DNA from: Cyanobacteria bacterium FACHB-63
GTDB lineage: Bacteria; Cyanobacteriota; Cyanobacteriia; Leptolyngbyales; Leptolyngbyaceae
Direction: 5' to 3'
Length of the DNA stretch: 64,000 nt
NCBI GenBank assembly: GCA_014695255.1
Contig: JACJNX010000016.1
Location: 186,001-250,000 of the forward strand
A program made the translations under genes and the position numbers. This document shows positions 17,709-27,958 of the stretch, piece after piece (within the stretch, counting starts at the first letter, position 1; each line of letters starts with the position of its first letter). Below the pieces are notes generated by a model. The model was not told where the DNA came from. It ran no database searches and saw only the letters and a list, made by a program, of their open reading frames with translations.

Positions 17709-18231
17709 CTTTTCTCTCCTTTTGTGCGTTGCGCCGCTATTTTTCGGCAATCATTTCTACAATTTGACAATCAAAATTGAGCAACGAAATGTAAGATGTT
17801 TCGCTGACAGCTTCGATCGCCAAAATTGAATTTGCATCCTCTCTCACCCACACGATCGATGAATATTTGCTCAGCTAAACATCAAGATTGAAGCTGATAT
17901 TCACCACAGAAATTCAACGATTATTACTCAAAAAATTCAGAGCAAAATCAAATCACTGGATCGACTGACTCAATATTCCCAAGCTCGTTCCTGAGATCTG
18001 GAAATTTGCGCTTCATTTTGTTTAGAAAATAGAGTGGTCTAGACTCGATGCTGGCGACGCAAAGAACCACGATCGAGTTTCTTAAAAGCGAGATCAAATT
18101 TTTTAGAAATAGCGGCTGCATACACCCCAAAGCGTGACACAAGGACATCCCAAACCTAAAAGATTCCATTTCTTAGGTTTGGGCTAGAGCATTTTAGTAT
18201 GGATGCCTTAAGTTCAGCTTAATTTTTTTGC
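17709..18231. other. Gene-free stretch between the antiporter and the amidase
   Basis: About 520 bases without a convincing gene. It should contain the promoter and leader of the amidase gene (right-to-left) and the 3' region of the antiporter gene. The only clear structure is the perfect hairpin at 18149-18183. A 73-codon minus-strand frame at 17948-18169 has no recognisable features and is not called. Confidence 0.6.
18149..18183. repeat. Perfect 11-bp hairpin downstream of the antiporter gene
   Basis: CCCAAACCTAA (18149-18159) pairs with TTAGGTTTGGG (18173-18183) over a 13-nt loop, ~50 bp beyond the stop of the minus-strand antiporter gene. There is no U-tract on the minus strand, so it is either a Rho-independent-like terminator lacking a tail or a repeat element. 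Confidence 0.5.
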
Positions 18232-19620
18232 TCAGAGGTCATCGACGCTGCTGAGATTCGGAACAGCTACAGAGTCAGTTTGCGGAAAGACGACGCGCAA
18301 CAGCGGCGGTGCAAGAAAGGTGGTTAAAATCACCATGACAATAATCGCTGCCTGTAACGCATCTGAAAGGATACCCGTGCTGGCACCAAACGACGCAAAC
18401 ACCAGCCCCACTTCGCCCCGTGGAATCATTCCGACTCCGATCGCTAGTCGATTTAATCCGGATTGCCCAAAGAGCGTAAAGCCCGTCACCACTTTCCCTA
18501 CGATCGCAACCACAATCAAGAAGGCAGACATAATCAAGCCCTCGCGATTCGCCGGATCAAATGGATTCAACACACTGACATCCGTTCTCGCGCCGACGAC
18601 GACGAAAAAGACAGGCACAAGCATGTCTGCGATCGGCTTGATTTGTTCCTCAAGTTCTGCCCGCTTCTCGGTTTCAGCCAGAATTAATCCCGCAGCAAAC
18701 GCGCCTAAAATTGCCTCTAGCTGAATGACAGCGGCGATATCGGCTAGCACAAACGCCACGATCAAAGCGCTCACCAATAGCTGTCCGCGAGTTTTAAGCT
18801 CATTTACCAGGGTGACAAAGAGGGGACTGAGCAATCGTCCGAGCCAGAGGCTTCCGATTAAGAAGACCGCAGCACTGATAATTAGATAAATGACGCTGGT
18901 GACTTGGACTTCTCCAGTTTTTGCCAGTCCTGCCACTACTGCCAGCACGATAATTCCAAGCACATCATCTAGAACTGCCGCTCCAATGATGATTTGTCCT
19001 TCTTTAGAACTAAGCTGTTGCAGCTCCGACAGTACCCGTGCGGTGATGCCGATGCTGGTTGCAGTCAGGGCGGCTCCCGCAAAAATTGCCGGGATTGCAG
19101 GGACATTAAAAATGCTCATTAGTCCGGCTGTGCCAAGCGCAAAGGGAACGGCGACCCCAACACAAGCGACGATCGCAGCTTGCCAACCGACCCGAATCAG
19201 TTCTTTGAGATCGGACTCTAACCCAATCTCAAACAGCAGAATCACGACTCCGATTTCTGCAAGGACTGAGATCACTTCGCTCTGTGTTTCAAAGACGAGA
19301 TTGAGCGATTCGGGGCTGAGATGCGCGGTCATTTGGAGCGCTTGCATGACGAGCGATCGGCTTGCATCGAATTCCGCACTTGGAAACACAAGCAAATGCA
19401 GCGCGGAGACACCGACAATCACACCCGCAACCAGCTCACCAAGAACCGAGGGCAAGTCGAGCCGAGCGCAAATTTCACCGCCAATTTTGCTGGCGAAATA
19501 CACGACAACTAAACTGAGCAGAACGCCTGCCAATACGAGAGAACTGCTTTCTGCCTCGGCAGCAGCAAGGAGTGGGGGTGAAAAAACAAACGAGTTGAAC
19601 CAGGAAAGGGAGTTGATCAT
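18232..19620 (-). CDS. Cation:proton antiporter (CPA2 family, NapA/KefB-like membrane domain)
   Basis: 462-residue membrane protein with about 12-13 hydrophobic segments, exchanging Na+ or K+ for protons across the membrane. LPSVLGELVAGVIVG, LLFEIGLESDLKELIRVGW, GAALTATSIGITARVL, AAVLDDVLGIIVLAVVAG (the paired-aspartate ion site of CPA2) and the late GMIPRGEVGLVFASFGA are typical. No C-terminal RCK/TrkA-N domain is present, which favours a NapA-type over a full KefB-type protein. It probably contributes to salt and pH homeostasis. It appears monocistronic, with its promoter in 19621-19900. Confidence 0.9.
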   Translation of the reverse strand: MINSLSWFNSFVFSPPLLAAAEAESSSLVLAGVLLSLVVVYFASKIGGEICARLDLPSVLGELVAGVIVGVSALHLLVFPSAEFDASRSLVMQALQMTAHLSPESLNLVFETQSEVISVLAEIGVVILLFEIGLESDLKELIRVGWQAAIVACVGVAVPFALGTAGLMSIFNVPAIPAIFAGAALTATSIGITARVLSELQQLSSKEGQIIIGAAVLDDVLGIIVLAVVAGLAKTGEVQVTSVIYLIISAAVFLIGSLWLGRLLSPLFVTLVNELKTRGQLLVSALIVAFVLADIAAVIQLEAILGAFAAGLILAETEKRAELEEQIKPIADMLVPVFFVVVGARTDVSVLNPFDPANREGLIMSAFLIVVAIVGKVVTGFTLFGQSGLNRLAIGVGMIPRGEVGLVFASFGASTGILSDALQAAIIVMVILTTFLAPPLLRVVFPQTDSVAVPNLSSVDDL

Positions 19621-20055
19621 ATTGGAGTGGGCGATGCCTGTAGCACACGCGAATGTGACCGAAAATCCTTCCTATCGTACAGATTTCTTACGGTTTATTA
19701 CAAAAACAGACAATGTGCCGCATTCTCGATCTTTTATTCAGTGCTTAAACGCTTCGGTAAAACTACGGACTGCTAGTTATTTGTGAACCTAGTGAGTGGT
19801 TTGTGAAAGCTTGTGACAAAATCGGTGAAGACTAAGACTAGGGTTGTAGTTCGAGATACGAATCAATTTCGGCAAAATTCGTGTTTTTAGCTACAACATC
19901 CTCCGGAAGAGCAGGTTAACCTTTGGTTAAGATAAGATAAAGTGGGAAATTAGTCAGATTTCCTCTCACACAGGAGCAACCCGCGATCGTGCAACCCAGC
20001 GAATAATGTCGCTGAAGCGCAAACACCAAAACCCTTTTTATCAGGAGATCAAAAG
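19621..20055. other. Divergent intergenic region between the antiporter and DUF7219 genes
   Basis: About 435 bases that must carry both divergent promoters. It is AT-rich near 19660-19860 and I see no tRNA, hairpin or repeat of note. The only clear signal is AGGAG at 20043-20047, eight bases before the DUF7219 ATG. Confidence 0.5.
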
Positions 20056-20316
20056 ATGGCAGATCAACACAATTTCTTATACCCGCGTAGTCGCTATCGG
20101 GGGCAAGTCAAACCAGAGAATTTGGTGTTTAATGCGAATTTGCAGGAGTTTTCTCAGCGAGTGTCGTATATCTGCTGTCTGGAGACAGGCGGTAAGATGA
20201 CACCTGAAGAATCGTTTCAAGAAATTCGATCGTTGTGGAAACAACTGAAAAAAAGCCGCAAGCAGTTAGGAATTTCCCCTGGAAACAACTCCGATCCGGG
20301 CGATATGGCGGTTTAA
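20056..20316 (+). CDS. DUF7219-family small cyanobacterial protein
   Basis: 86-residue protein with FLYPRSRYRGQVKPENLVFN, then LQEFSQRVSYICCLETGGKMTPEE and IRSLWKQLKKSRKQLGI. I recognise this pattern as a conserved cyanobacterial family (DUF7219), often mis-annotated as an isopropylmalate/citramalate synthase fragment. It is soluble, with a basic helical C-terminal half and no signal peptide. ATG 20056 has a well-placed AGGAG site; a longer reading from 20006 lies in another frame. It is followed by a strong terminator, so it is a single-gene transcript. Molecular function unknown. Confidence 0.85.
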   Translation: MADQHNFLYPRSRYRGQVKPENLVFNANLQEFSQRVSYICCLETGGKMTPEESFQEIRSLWKQLKKSRKQLGISPGNNSDPGDMAV

Positions 20317-20342
20317 TCCTGATTTCTAACAGGGAATTGAAG

Positions 20343-20374
20343 GCGCACCAGTCTGCTTGAACTGGTGCGCTTTG
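20343..20374 (+). terminator. Rho-independent terminator after the DUF7219 gene
   Basis: GCGCACCAGT (20343-20352) pairs perfectly with ACTGGTGCGC (20361-20370) around an 8-nt loop, followed by TTTGTTGT. It lies 27 bp past the stop codon. Confidence 0.85.
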
Positions 20375-20456
20375 TTGTAAAAAAGCTTAAGCATTTCGTC
20401 CGCTGTCGGGTTGAATCTAGCGTGTAGAATGAACACCGACATTTTCGGGCTAACTA

Positions 20457-20882
20457 ATGGAAATGAAACCCCCCGTACCGCCGTTTACGCTGGAAACGGC
20501 AAAAGCTAAGGTTCAAGCGGCTGAAGATGCTTGGAATACTCGCGATTCAGATCGCGTGGCGCTGGCATACACCGAGGACTCGCAATGGCGCAACCGATCG
20601 GAATTCCTCAGCGGGCGCGAGGAGATTCGGGCATTTCTCAGGCGCAAGTGGAATAAAGAGCTAGATTATCGGCTGAGAAAAGAACTCTGGAGCTTTGCTG
20701 ACAATCGGATTTCGGTTAAGTTTGAATATGAATGGCATGACGATTCTGGCTACTGGTATCGTTCCTACGGCAATGAACAGTGGGAGTTTGCCGAGAATGG
20801 TTTGATGCAGCGACGTGAGGCAAGCATCAACGATCTGCCGATTCAGGAATCAGACCGAAAGTTTCGCTGGGCGCGGAGCTAA
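20457..20882 (+). CDS. NTF2-like protein, DUF1348 family
   Basis: 141-residue SnoaL/NTF2-fold protein. [57 protein letters not shown] and the Trp/Tyr-rich [23 protein letters not shown] with [11 protein letters not shown] are the DUF1348 hallmarks. The family has a hydrophobic pocket but no established reaction. It is free-standing, between the DUF7219 terminator and the secreted GH10-like gene. Family call confident; function unknown. Confidence 0.88.
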   Translation: MEMKPPVPPFTLETAKAKVQAAEDAWNTRDSDRVALAYTEDSQWRNRSEFLSGREEIRAFLRRKWNKELDYRLRKELWSFADNRISVKFEYEWHDDSGYWYRSYGNEQWEFAENGLMQRREASINDLPIQESDRKFRWARS

Positions 20883-21017
20883 TGTGAGGAAATTTCTTCG
20901 CCGATCGCAACTCATGCGGCTTTCATCTAAATAAAGAGACAATTCTCCTGCTTCAGAGTTTTGAATTCAAGGCTAAACTCTGGAGTGACTGTGAACCTGT
21001 TGAATTGATCTGACTTT

Positions 21018-22529
21018 ATGTTCGTTTCCGTTCGTCGGCTTCGGAGCCGAATTGCTTTTGCGATCGTGACAACCAGTTTAGTTGCCCAAGGGCTATGTCA
21101 GAGCGTTGCTAAGGCGGAATTTTTGCCTTATTGCCAGCAGACCATAGGCGCAATCCAGCAGAAAGATGCGGCTCGTCGGGCAGCGTTAAATGCCACCCCT
21201 GAAGCCCAGCAATCTTATCAAAGTTTAATTCGGCAACAGGCAGAGCAACTGCGGCAGTGTCGCAGTCAGAACTGGCTGAAAACTCAGGGGCTTTGGTTGC
21301 GACTGTATGCCTGTGATACGCGACCGGGCGCGATCGATGAGGTATTGGATCGAATTGTCGATCGTGGCTACAACGAGATTTATGTTGAAACATTCTTCAA
21401 CGGACAAGTGTTGCTGCCTGCTGCGAACAATCCAACCGCATGGCAATCGATGGTGCAATCTCCGAATAATGCTGATTTGTTAGCTCAGGTGATTCAGAAA
21501 GGACGCGATCGTGGCTTAAAAGTGTATGCCTGGATGTTTAGCATGAACTTTGGCTACACCTATGCAATCAAGCCTGAAAAGCAAGTGACCTTGTTGCGTA
21601 ATGGTCGCGGACAGACTAGCTTTAGTGCGAATACGGTTGCAGGGCTGAGTACCGATTTAGGCACATTGAACCCGGATGAAGCCTTTATTGATCCGTACAG
21701 TCTGCCTGCGAAGCAGGACTATTACCGCATGGTGCAAGAAGTCCTCAAGCGTAAGCCTGATGGCGTGTTGTTTGATTACATTCGCTATCCCCGCAGTCGA
21801 GGTAAACAATCAATTACAACCGGTGTGCAGGATTTGTGGATTTTTGGAGAGGCATCGAGACAAGCGCTGATCGATCGAGGTTTGAATAACAAAGGGCGGG
21901 AATTAATCAAGCGCTATATCGGTCGTGGATTGATCAGTGCCAGCGATGTTGCGACAGTGGATAAGCTGTTTCCGCGTGAGAAAATTCCGATGTGGCAGGG
22001 ACGCATTCCTAGCGCGATCGAAACCCGTGGCTCTTCGGCTCAGCGAGCAGGAGTTTTGCAAGCAGATTTATGGCGGTTAAGTGTGGCTCATGCCATGCAA
22101 GGTGTGGTTGATTTTCTCAATCTGGCAATCTATCCAGTGCGACAAGCAGGACTGCCAGCAGGAGCAGTGTTTTTTCCAGAAGGCAATCAGATGATCGGGC
22201 AAGGGTATGATTCTCGCTTGCAGCCGTGGGATCGTTTTCCGCGTAATATCGCATGGCATCCGATGTCCTATGCGACTTGTGGGAATGCAAATTGCATTGT
22301 GCAGCAAGTTCAGCGCGTGTTAGCGCAGGCAGCACCAGGAACGGAGGTAAAACCTGTTTTAGCTGGAGTTTGGCAGGAATCGATTAGCAATCGTCCGCCG
22401 TTAGAGGTGCAAATGGAGGCACTACGATCGCTCTCACCGCGCATTTCGGCGATTAGCCACTTTGCTTATTCTTGGCAGGAGCCGCAATCGGATCAAGACC
22501 GTAAATATTGCGCTACCCGACGACTTTAA
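21018..22529 (+). CDS. Secreted GH10-like (GHL10/DUF187-type) protein
   Basis: 503-residue protein with an N-terminal signal segment (SRIAFAIVTTSLVAQGLCQS...AKA), then a helical region (~30-95) and a TIM-barrel-like domain similar to family-10-like glycosyl hydrolases. Recognisable parts are LWLRLYACDTRPGAIDEVLDRIVDRGYNEIYVETFF, KGRDRGLKVYAWMFSMNFG, KRKPDGVLFDYIRYPRS and VKPVLAGVWQES. In GHL10 proteins the FDYIRYPR strand is highly conserved; the substrate is unknown, possibly envelope glycan. The 3' end overlaps the convergent NRPS gene by 4 nt (22526-22529). Confidence 0.78.
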   Translation: MFVSVRRLRSRIAFAIVTTSLVAQGLCQSVAKAEFLPYCQQTIGAIQQKDAARRAALNATPEAQQSYQSLIRQQAEQLRQCRSQNWLKTQGLWLRLYACDTRPGAIDEVLDRIVDRGYNEIYVETFFNGQVLLPAANNPTAWQSMVQSPNNADLLAQVIQKGRDRGLKVYAWMFSMNFGYTYAIKPEKQVTLLRNGRGQTSFSANTVAGLSTDLGTLNPDEAFIDPYSLPAKQDYYRMVQEVLKRKPDGVLFDYIRYPRSRGKQSITTGVQDLWIFGEASRQALIDRGLNNKGRELIKRYIGRGLISASDVATVDKLFPREKIPMWQGRIPSAIETRGSSAQRAGVLQADLWRLSVAHAMQGVVDFLNLAIYPVRQAGLPAGAVFFPEGNQMIGQGYDSRLQPWDRFPRNIAWHPMSYATCGNANCIVQQVQRVLAQAAPGTEVKPVLAGVWQESISNRPPLEVQMEALRSLSPRISAISHFAYSWQEPQSDQDRKYCATRRL

Positions 22530-25500
22530 TCCAAGAGATATTGATTTAACTGTTGCGCCAAGGCTTGTACATGGGGCTGTTTTAGCAAAGAGAGGTGATT
22601 TCCTGGGACTTGATGCACCTGAAGGTGATTGACCAAAGTATCCCAACCTAAAGTTGGATTGCGATCGGATTGTTCAGCCGCTTTAAACAAGACCATCCGA
22701 TGTGGATAAGCTTGAGGCGCATATTGATAGGTCGCTTGAGCATTGGCATAGACAATCCGCAGCAGTGAGGGAATGGCAGATTCTTCTAGGAATCGGAGTC
22801 GAGTTTCTTCGGGAATTAAGCGCAAAATTGTAGACCATTGCCAGCGGGAAAACCAAGAATTTCGAGTTTGTAGTCGATCGAGCGCGAGGGTACTATAGTC
22901 GAGCAAAAATGGCAGTGTTGACCAAAGCGCAGTTCCTAGAAGAAATTTCAGGCTTTGATAAAAGGAAGGTTTATAGCCAGGAGCAGGGGTATCTAGCATA
23001 GCTAAGAGTTTCACTTCATATCCAGCGCGGATAAGTTGTTGTGCCATTTCAAAAGCAACAATGCCACCAAAAGACCAGCCTCCTAGAAGATAAGCTCCAT
23101 CCGGTTGAATGGTTTGGATTGCTTTGATGTAGTAGGCTGCGATCGCTTCAATTCGATTGAGCGGTGGTGTTTTTCCATCCAGCCCCAGCGGTTGCAGACC
23201 ATAAAAGCTGCGATCGCTATTGAGTGCATTTGCAAGTTCTAGATAAGGCAGCACAACGCCAAACATGGGATGAATGCAAAAGAAAGGTTGTTTGCTGGTT
23301 CCGAGTGTGAGCGGAACTAAGGGCGACCAAGACACAGATAGCTTACCGGGAATGTTCGAGGCTGGAGTCGATCGCTGACGGCGGAAAGCGGTTCGATCAA
23401 GTCGAACTAAGGGCGGAATCTTTGAGGTGGGCTGCTGTAAAGTGTCGAGAATGGGGGCGAGTTGCGCGATCGTAGGTGCTTCAAATACGCTCTTTAAGGG
23501 TAGCTCTAGCCCAAACGCATCGCGAACACGAGAAGTCATTTGGGTTGCGAGCAAAGAATGTCCGCCTAGCTCGAAAAAGTTGTCGTGAATTGTGAGCTGC
23601 TTCAGTCTTAGAAGGTTTTGCCAAATTTCTAATAGGGTTGTTTCTGTTGCAGTTGTATGATGAGTTGAACTGTTAGCGATCGCGCTCTCGGTGATATCTT
23701 CGATCCATGTTGGTAGAGCCTGACGATCGACTTTACCATTTACTGTAATTGGAAGTGCTTCTAGAGGTAAAAAGATAGACGGAATCATATATTCCGGCAG
23801 GGTTGGTTTGAGAAATTGGCGCAATTGAGGAACCAATTGCCGAGCAAATTCAGCTTGAAGCGGATTGTTTGTGTATTGTTGCCATGAGTTGATTTTTTCA
23901 GAACGAGAGATAGCTTTAGCATCAATATCTTGTCGGATTAGAGATACATCATAATCACCGGTCTGTGTTTCAGTTGTCCAAGTAAGCTCGACGGTGTAGG
24001 GCAGCAATGCTTCTAAGCTGTACCAATCTTGGGGGTCAATTGTGCATTCAGGCGACTCCTGTAGCTGTTCTCGCATTTGTCCGACTGTTTTTGGTGTTTT
24101 TCCATGACTTAACCAATTTGCAGTTCTAACAGCAGCATTCACTCGACTGTTTTTAACATTCTGAACGATTAGTATTTCTGGCTGAGTCTCGATTAAAACT
24201 TCCTGAATCTTCTCGATATTTACTCGATTTACTTTCCAGTTCAGAGATTGAATTGAAGGGGGTTTTTGAGCCTCATTTATTAGAGGATCTTTGATCTGTA
24301 GTAAAACGTTATAGCGAAACTGCGTCATTTCATTGTGATGCTTCCCGCGTGATAGTCGAATCTGGACAGAACGAATCTGAGGAAATCTATCTTGTAATGC
24401 GTAAAAGAACACTGGATCGATCGCAAGTTCTGGTTCTTCAAAGCGCGATCGATTCACCAACTTTTGCAGGGTCGATCGCTCCATTCCTGAGTCTGCTTTA
24501 CAAAATTGCATCCAGGCATGAAAAGCAGTGAGCAATGATAGATTTCGCACATCACCAATCCATAAAGTTCCGCCTGGTGCTACAGCTTGAATCGCTTCTT
24601 CTAATACCTGCACTAAGTAATCAACACCGGGGAAATATTGCACGATCGAATTCAAAATCACCATATCAAAGGATGCAGGCTCAATCCCTGTAAAATCAGT
24701 GGCAACTCGATGCAATAGTTCCACTTGAGGAAGGGTTGCGAGTTGGCTCTGAATTCCTTCTAAAGCAATCTTTGAAAAATCTGTGCCTACATAGTTCTCA
24801 CAATGCGGTGCAAGCTGAAATAGTAACAATCCAGTACCACAGCCGATTTCTAGCACTCGTTTTGGTTTAAGCGCAAGAATTTGCTGAACCCGATCGTTGA
24901 TCCACTCTTGCATTTGCTCCGGGGGAATTGGCTCTCCGGTGTAGCTACTGTTCCAACCTGTAATGTTAAATTGAGAAGCGGGAGATTGATAGGTTTGGTT
25001 ATAGAGCGATTGCCATTGTTCGACTTGTTGAGTTTGCAGCGACGCTTGCTGTAACTGTTGAAGATCTAAACTAAAGTAAGTAATTAACCGCATCTCATTT
25101 GAGGTTGCTCCAGAAGCAAGAACGGCTGCATCTTGGATGGCAGGATGACGCTGTAGAGTAGCTTCAATTTCACCGAGTTCGACCCGGAATCCTCGAATTT
25201 TGATTTGATCATCAATCCGACCCAGAAACTCAATTGAACCATCAGCGCAATAACAAGCACGATCTCCTGTCTTATAGAGTCTTAAGTCTTTTCTGTGTAT
25301 GAATCGCTCTGTCGTTAATTCCGAGCGGTTGAGATAACCACGAGAAAGCCCTACACCACCAATATACAATTCGCCTGGAATCCCAACAGGAACCGGATTA
25401 AGGTGAGTATCTAATAGATAAACTTGCGTGTTAACAATCGGACGACCGATCAATAGGGGATGATCGCCGGGGTGAAGTTCGGCAACAGTTGACCAGATTG

Positions 25501-27958
25501 TAGTTTCGGTTGGTCCATACGCATTAAAGAACAAGCGATCGACTGCCCAACGATCAACAACCTGCTGAGAGCAAGCTTCTCCCCCTGTAATCAGCACCCG
25601 AAGCGCAGGCAAATCCACCGATGGCAACACCGATAACACGGCTGGCGTTAACAAAGCATGAGTAATTGCATTGTCTTGTAAATAGTGTATCAAAGCGATT
25701 CCAGGGAGCTGAGCAGACTTAGACGGGATGTAGAGTGTGCTGCCAGAACCCAGTGCTAAAGCAACCTCAAAGATAGAAGCATCAAAACTCAAGGAGCTAA
25801 ACTGCAAAACTCGACTGTTATGAGAGAGATGAAACACTCGTTGCTGTGCTTCGACCACATTGCATAATCCTCGATGGGATAAAAGCACGCCTTTAGGTGT
25901 ACCTGTAGAACCAGAGGTATAAATCACATAAGCAAGCTGATCGGGCGTTGAGGGGGAAGCGATCGCACATCCTTCATCAAGCGGAAGCGGTTGATCTAAA
26001 CACACAATCTTTGCAGATGACTCAGGGAGAACATCAATCAGCCAAGACTGTGTAAGCAATACCAAAACCTCAGTATCCATCACCATGAAGCGGAGTCGAT
26101 CGTGCGGATAGTTTGGATCGAGTGGCACGTAGGCTCCTCCAGCCTTGAGGATTCCGAGAATTCCAATCAGCATATCGGCAGAGCGATCGACACACAGTCC
26201 CACTAAACAATCGGCTTGCACTCCCATGTGCCGGAGAATTTGCGCGAGGCGATCGGCTCGCTGATTGAGTTGTTGATAGGTGAGTGTTCCTTGCTCTGAA
26301 ACCAGTGCGATCGCGTTGGGTTCACGCTGCACCTGTGCTTCAAAGATTTGGTGAAAACATTGATTGTTCTGAGGCTTGCTCTGAGTTTGGTTCCACTGAG
26401 CTAGAAGCTGATGTTCTACAGAAGTGAGTAAAGGTAGAGCAGACAGGCGATCGTCTGGGTTTGTCACAATTCCTTCGAGCAAAGTTTGAAAATGACTGAC
26501 TAACCGACTGATGCGATCGCGATCAAACAAATCTGTGCTGTAGGAAATAAACCCGCTTAAGCCTGCTTGCGATCGCCATAAGCTGCGTAATCCGTGTGCA
26601 GGTTCCCACAGATGAACCTCTAAATCAAATCGGGTACTCGCTGATTCTAAGGGTGCGGGCTCTAAGGTCAATCCAGGCAATTCTAGAGATTGCATCGGAG
26701 CATTCTGAAGTGCAAAAGCAACCTGAAACAAAGGATTACGGCTCAGATCTCGCTCTGGATCTAGCTCCTCGACTAGCTTTTCAAACGGTAAATCTTGATG
26801 TTCATAAGCTTCTAACGCGACTTTGCGAACCTGCTCCAATAGCTCACGAAATGTTGGATCACCAGATAAATCCGATCGCATCACTAAACTATTCACAAAA
26901 AAGCCAATTAATCCTTCTACCTCGCTGCGATGGCGATTTGCAATTGGAACACCGATCGCAATGTCTTCCTGGGCTGTGTATCGATGCAGCAATGTCTGGA
27001 ATGCTGCAAGCAGAATCATAAACAAAGTCGTTTCGGTCTGCTGGCTCAGGGCTTCTAATTGTTGAGTCAGCTCTAAAGAAAACTGTAGAGGATAAGTTGC
27101 GCCGCGATAGGTCTGAACGGTAGGACGAGGGCGATCGCTCGGTAAATTCAGTATAGGTAAATCTTGTAGTTGCTTGAGCCAGTACGATCGTTGTTTTTCT
27201 AAAATTTCTCCCTGCAACCAATTGCGCTGCCAGCAAGCAAAATCGGCGTACTGCATAGGAAGCGGCGGTAATTCTAGCGATCGTTCCTCAACAAATGCGG
27301 TGTAACAGTGCGCTAATTCTTGAACCAGCACACCCAACGACCAACCATCTGCAACAATATGGTGCAGGGTGAGTAACAGCATTGCTTCTGTTGAACTAAA
27401 TTCCAGCAATGTGATTCGTAAAAGTGAATCCGTTGCGAGATTAAACGATCGCTGTGCTTCAGTCGTCGCTAATTGTTGGCTCATTTGTTCAGGCGCGATG
27501 ACGTTGAACAACTGCACCACTGATAAATCAACTTTGATCTCTGGTTCGATGACTTGAACAGGATGACCGTCAACCACAGCAAATCGAGTACGAAGGGCAG
27601 CATGACGGCGCACAATTTCATTAAACGATCGCTCCAAAGCCGATCGATTCACCGTTCCTTTCAAGCGAATGGCAGCAGGCACATTGTAGAACGGATTATT
27701 AGGCGCAAGTTGGTACAAAAACCACAATCGTTCCTGGGCAAACGATAAAGGAAATACTTGAGTTTTGGCTTGAGCAGATTGCAAGTATGAAATGATGTCA
27801 GCTTTACGCTCAGCTAATTCCTGGCGTAACTCTTTGGTTAAAGCTCCCTCTGGAGCATTACAGCGTAATCGAACTTCAGCATCATTGCGTCTAATCGATA
27901 GTTGAACATCTAAACTCTGAAGATGAGATACTAATTCAGTAATCGTTCGGCTTGTCAT
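22526..27958 (-). CDS. NRPS module with N-methyltransferase and terminal thioesterase (TubC-C-A(nMT)-PCP-TE)
   Basis: 1810-residue nonribosomal peptide synthetase. Residues 1-60 form a TubC-type docking domain. A condensation domain (~66-510) has an intact HHIVADG at 199-205. The adenylation domain (~535-965) has YTSGSTGTPKG and FNAYGPTETT; an S-adenosylmethionine methyltransferase (VLEIGCGTG at 1035-1043) is spliced in before the final A-domain lysine (K1409 in VNGKVD), the standard N-methylation layout. PCP follows (FFELGGHS, Ser1468), then a type I thioesterase (GWSFG with Ser1629; Asp1656; His1788). The eight-plus-one pocket residues read D-A-F-L-I-G-A-I-W-K, a largely apolar set whose substrate I cannot name. 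It should add and N-methylate one residue, then release the product. The start ATG overlaps the upstream NRPS stop (ATGA), so translation is coupled. Confidence 0.95.
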   Translation of the reverse strand: MTSRTITELVSHLQSLDVQLSIRRNDAEVRLRCNAPEGALTKELRQELAERKADIISYLQSAQAKTQVFPLSFAQERLWFLYQLAPNNPFYNVPAAIRLKGTVNRSALERSFNEIVRRHAALRTRFAVVDGHPVQVIEPEIKVDLSVVQLFNVIAPEQMSQQLATTEAQRSFNLATDSLLRITLLEFSSTEAMLLLTLHHIVADGWSLGVLVQELAHCYTAFVEERSLELPPLPMQYADFACWQRNWLQGEILEKQRSYWLKQLQDLPILNLPSDRPRPTVQTYRGATYPLQFSLELTQQLEALSQQTETTLFMILLAAFQTLLHRYTAQEDIAIGVPIANRHRSEVEGLIGFFVNSLVMRSDLSGDPTFRELLEQVRKVALEAYEHQDLPFEKLVEELDPERDLSRNPLFQVAFALQNAPMQSLELPGLTLEPAPLESASTRFDLEVHLWEPAHGLRSLWRSQAGLSGFISYSTDLFDRDRISRLVSHFQTLLEGIVTNPDDRLSALPLLTSVEHQLLAQWNQTQSKPQNNQCFHQIFEAQVQREPNAIALVSEQGTLTYQQLNQRADRLAQILRHMGVQADCLVGLCVDRSADMLIGILGILKAGGAYVPLDPNYPHDRLRFMVMDTEVLVLLTQSWLIDVLPESSAKIVCLDQPLPLDEGCAIASPSTPDQLAYVIYTSGSTGTPKGVLLSHRGLCNVVEAQQRVFHLSHNSRVLQFSSLSFDASIFEVALALGSGSTLYIPSKSAQLPGIALIHYLQDNAITHALLTPAVLSVLPSVDLPALRVLITGGEACSQQVVDRWAVDRLFFNAYGPTETTIWSTVAELHPGDHPLLIGRPIVNTQVYLLDTHLNPVPVGIPGELYIGGVGLSRGYLNRSELTTERFIHRKDLRLYKTGDRACYCADGSIEFLGRIDDQIKIRGFRVELGEIEATLQRHPAIQDAAVLASGATSNEMRLITYFSLDLQQLQQASLQTQQVEQWQSLYNQTYQSPASQFNITGWNSSYTGEPIPPEQMQEWINDRVQQILALKPKRVLEIGCGTGLLLFQLAPHCENYVGTDFSKIALEGIQSQLATLPQVELLHRVATDFTGIEPASFDMVILNSIVQYFPGVDYLVQVLEEAIQAVAPGGTLWIGDVRNLSLLTAFHAWMQFCKADSGMERSTLQKLVNRSRFEEPELAIDPVFFYALQDRFPQIRSVQIRLSRGKHHNEMTQFRYNVLLQIKDPLINEAQKPPSIQSLNWKVNRVNIEKIQEVLIETQPEILIVQNVKNSRVNAAVRTANWLSHGKTPKTVGQMREQLQESPECTIDPQDWYSLEALLPYTVELTWTTETQTGDYDVSLIRQDIDAKAISRSEKINSWQQYTNNPLQAEFARQLVPQLRQFLKPTLPEYMIPSIFLPLEALPITVNGKVDRQALPTWIEDITESAIANSSTHHTTATETTLLEIWQNLLRLKQLTIHDNFFELGGHSLLATQMTSRVRDAFGLELPLKSVFEAPTIAQLAPILDTLQQPTSKIPPLVRLDRTAFRRQRSTPASNIPGKLSVSWSPLVPLTLGTSKQPFFCIHPMFGVVLPYLELANALNSDRSFYGLQPLGLDGKTPPLNRIEAIAAYYIKAIQTIQPDGAYLLGGWSFGGIVAFEMAQQLIRAGYEVKLLAMLDTPAPGYKPSFYQSLKFLLGTALWSTLPFLLDYSTLALDRLQTRNSWFSRWQWSTILRLIPEETRLRFLEESAIPSLLRIVYANAQATYQYAPQAYPHRMVLFKAAEQSDRNPTLGWDTLVNHLQVHQVPGNHLSLLKQPHVQALAQQLNQYLLD

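Noticed and set aside
17948-18169. A 73-codon minus-strand frame between the amidase and the antiporter
   Set aside because: No family resemblance or ribosome-binding site; it ends in the perfect hairpin.
18890-19786. A 298-codon plus-strand open frame antisense to the antiporter gene
   Set aside because: Its residues are Thr/Ser/Ala/Pro-rich and mirror the antiporter codons, with no recognisable domain or ribosome-binding site; the antiporter on the other strand is unambiguous.
26596-27021. Plus-strand open frames inside the NRPS genes
   Set aside because: They lie antisense within coding condensation domains, lack family features and have no promoter or ribosome-binding site.
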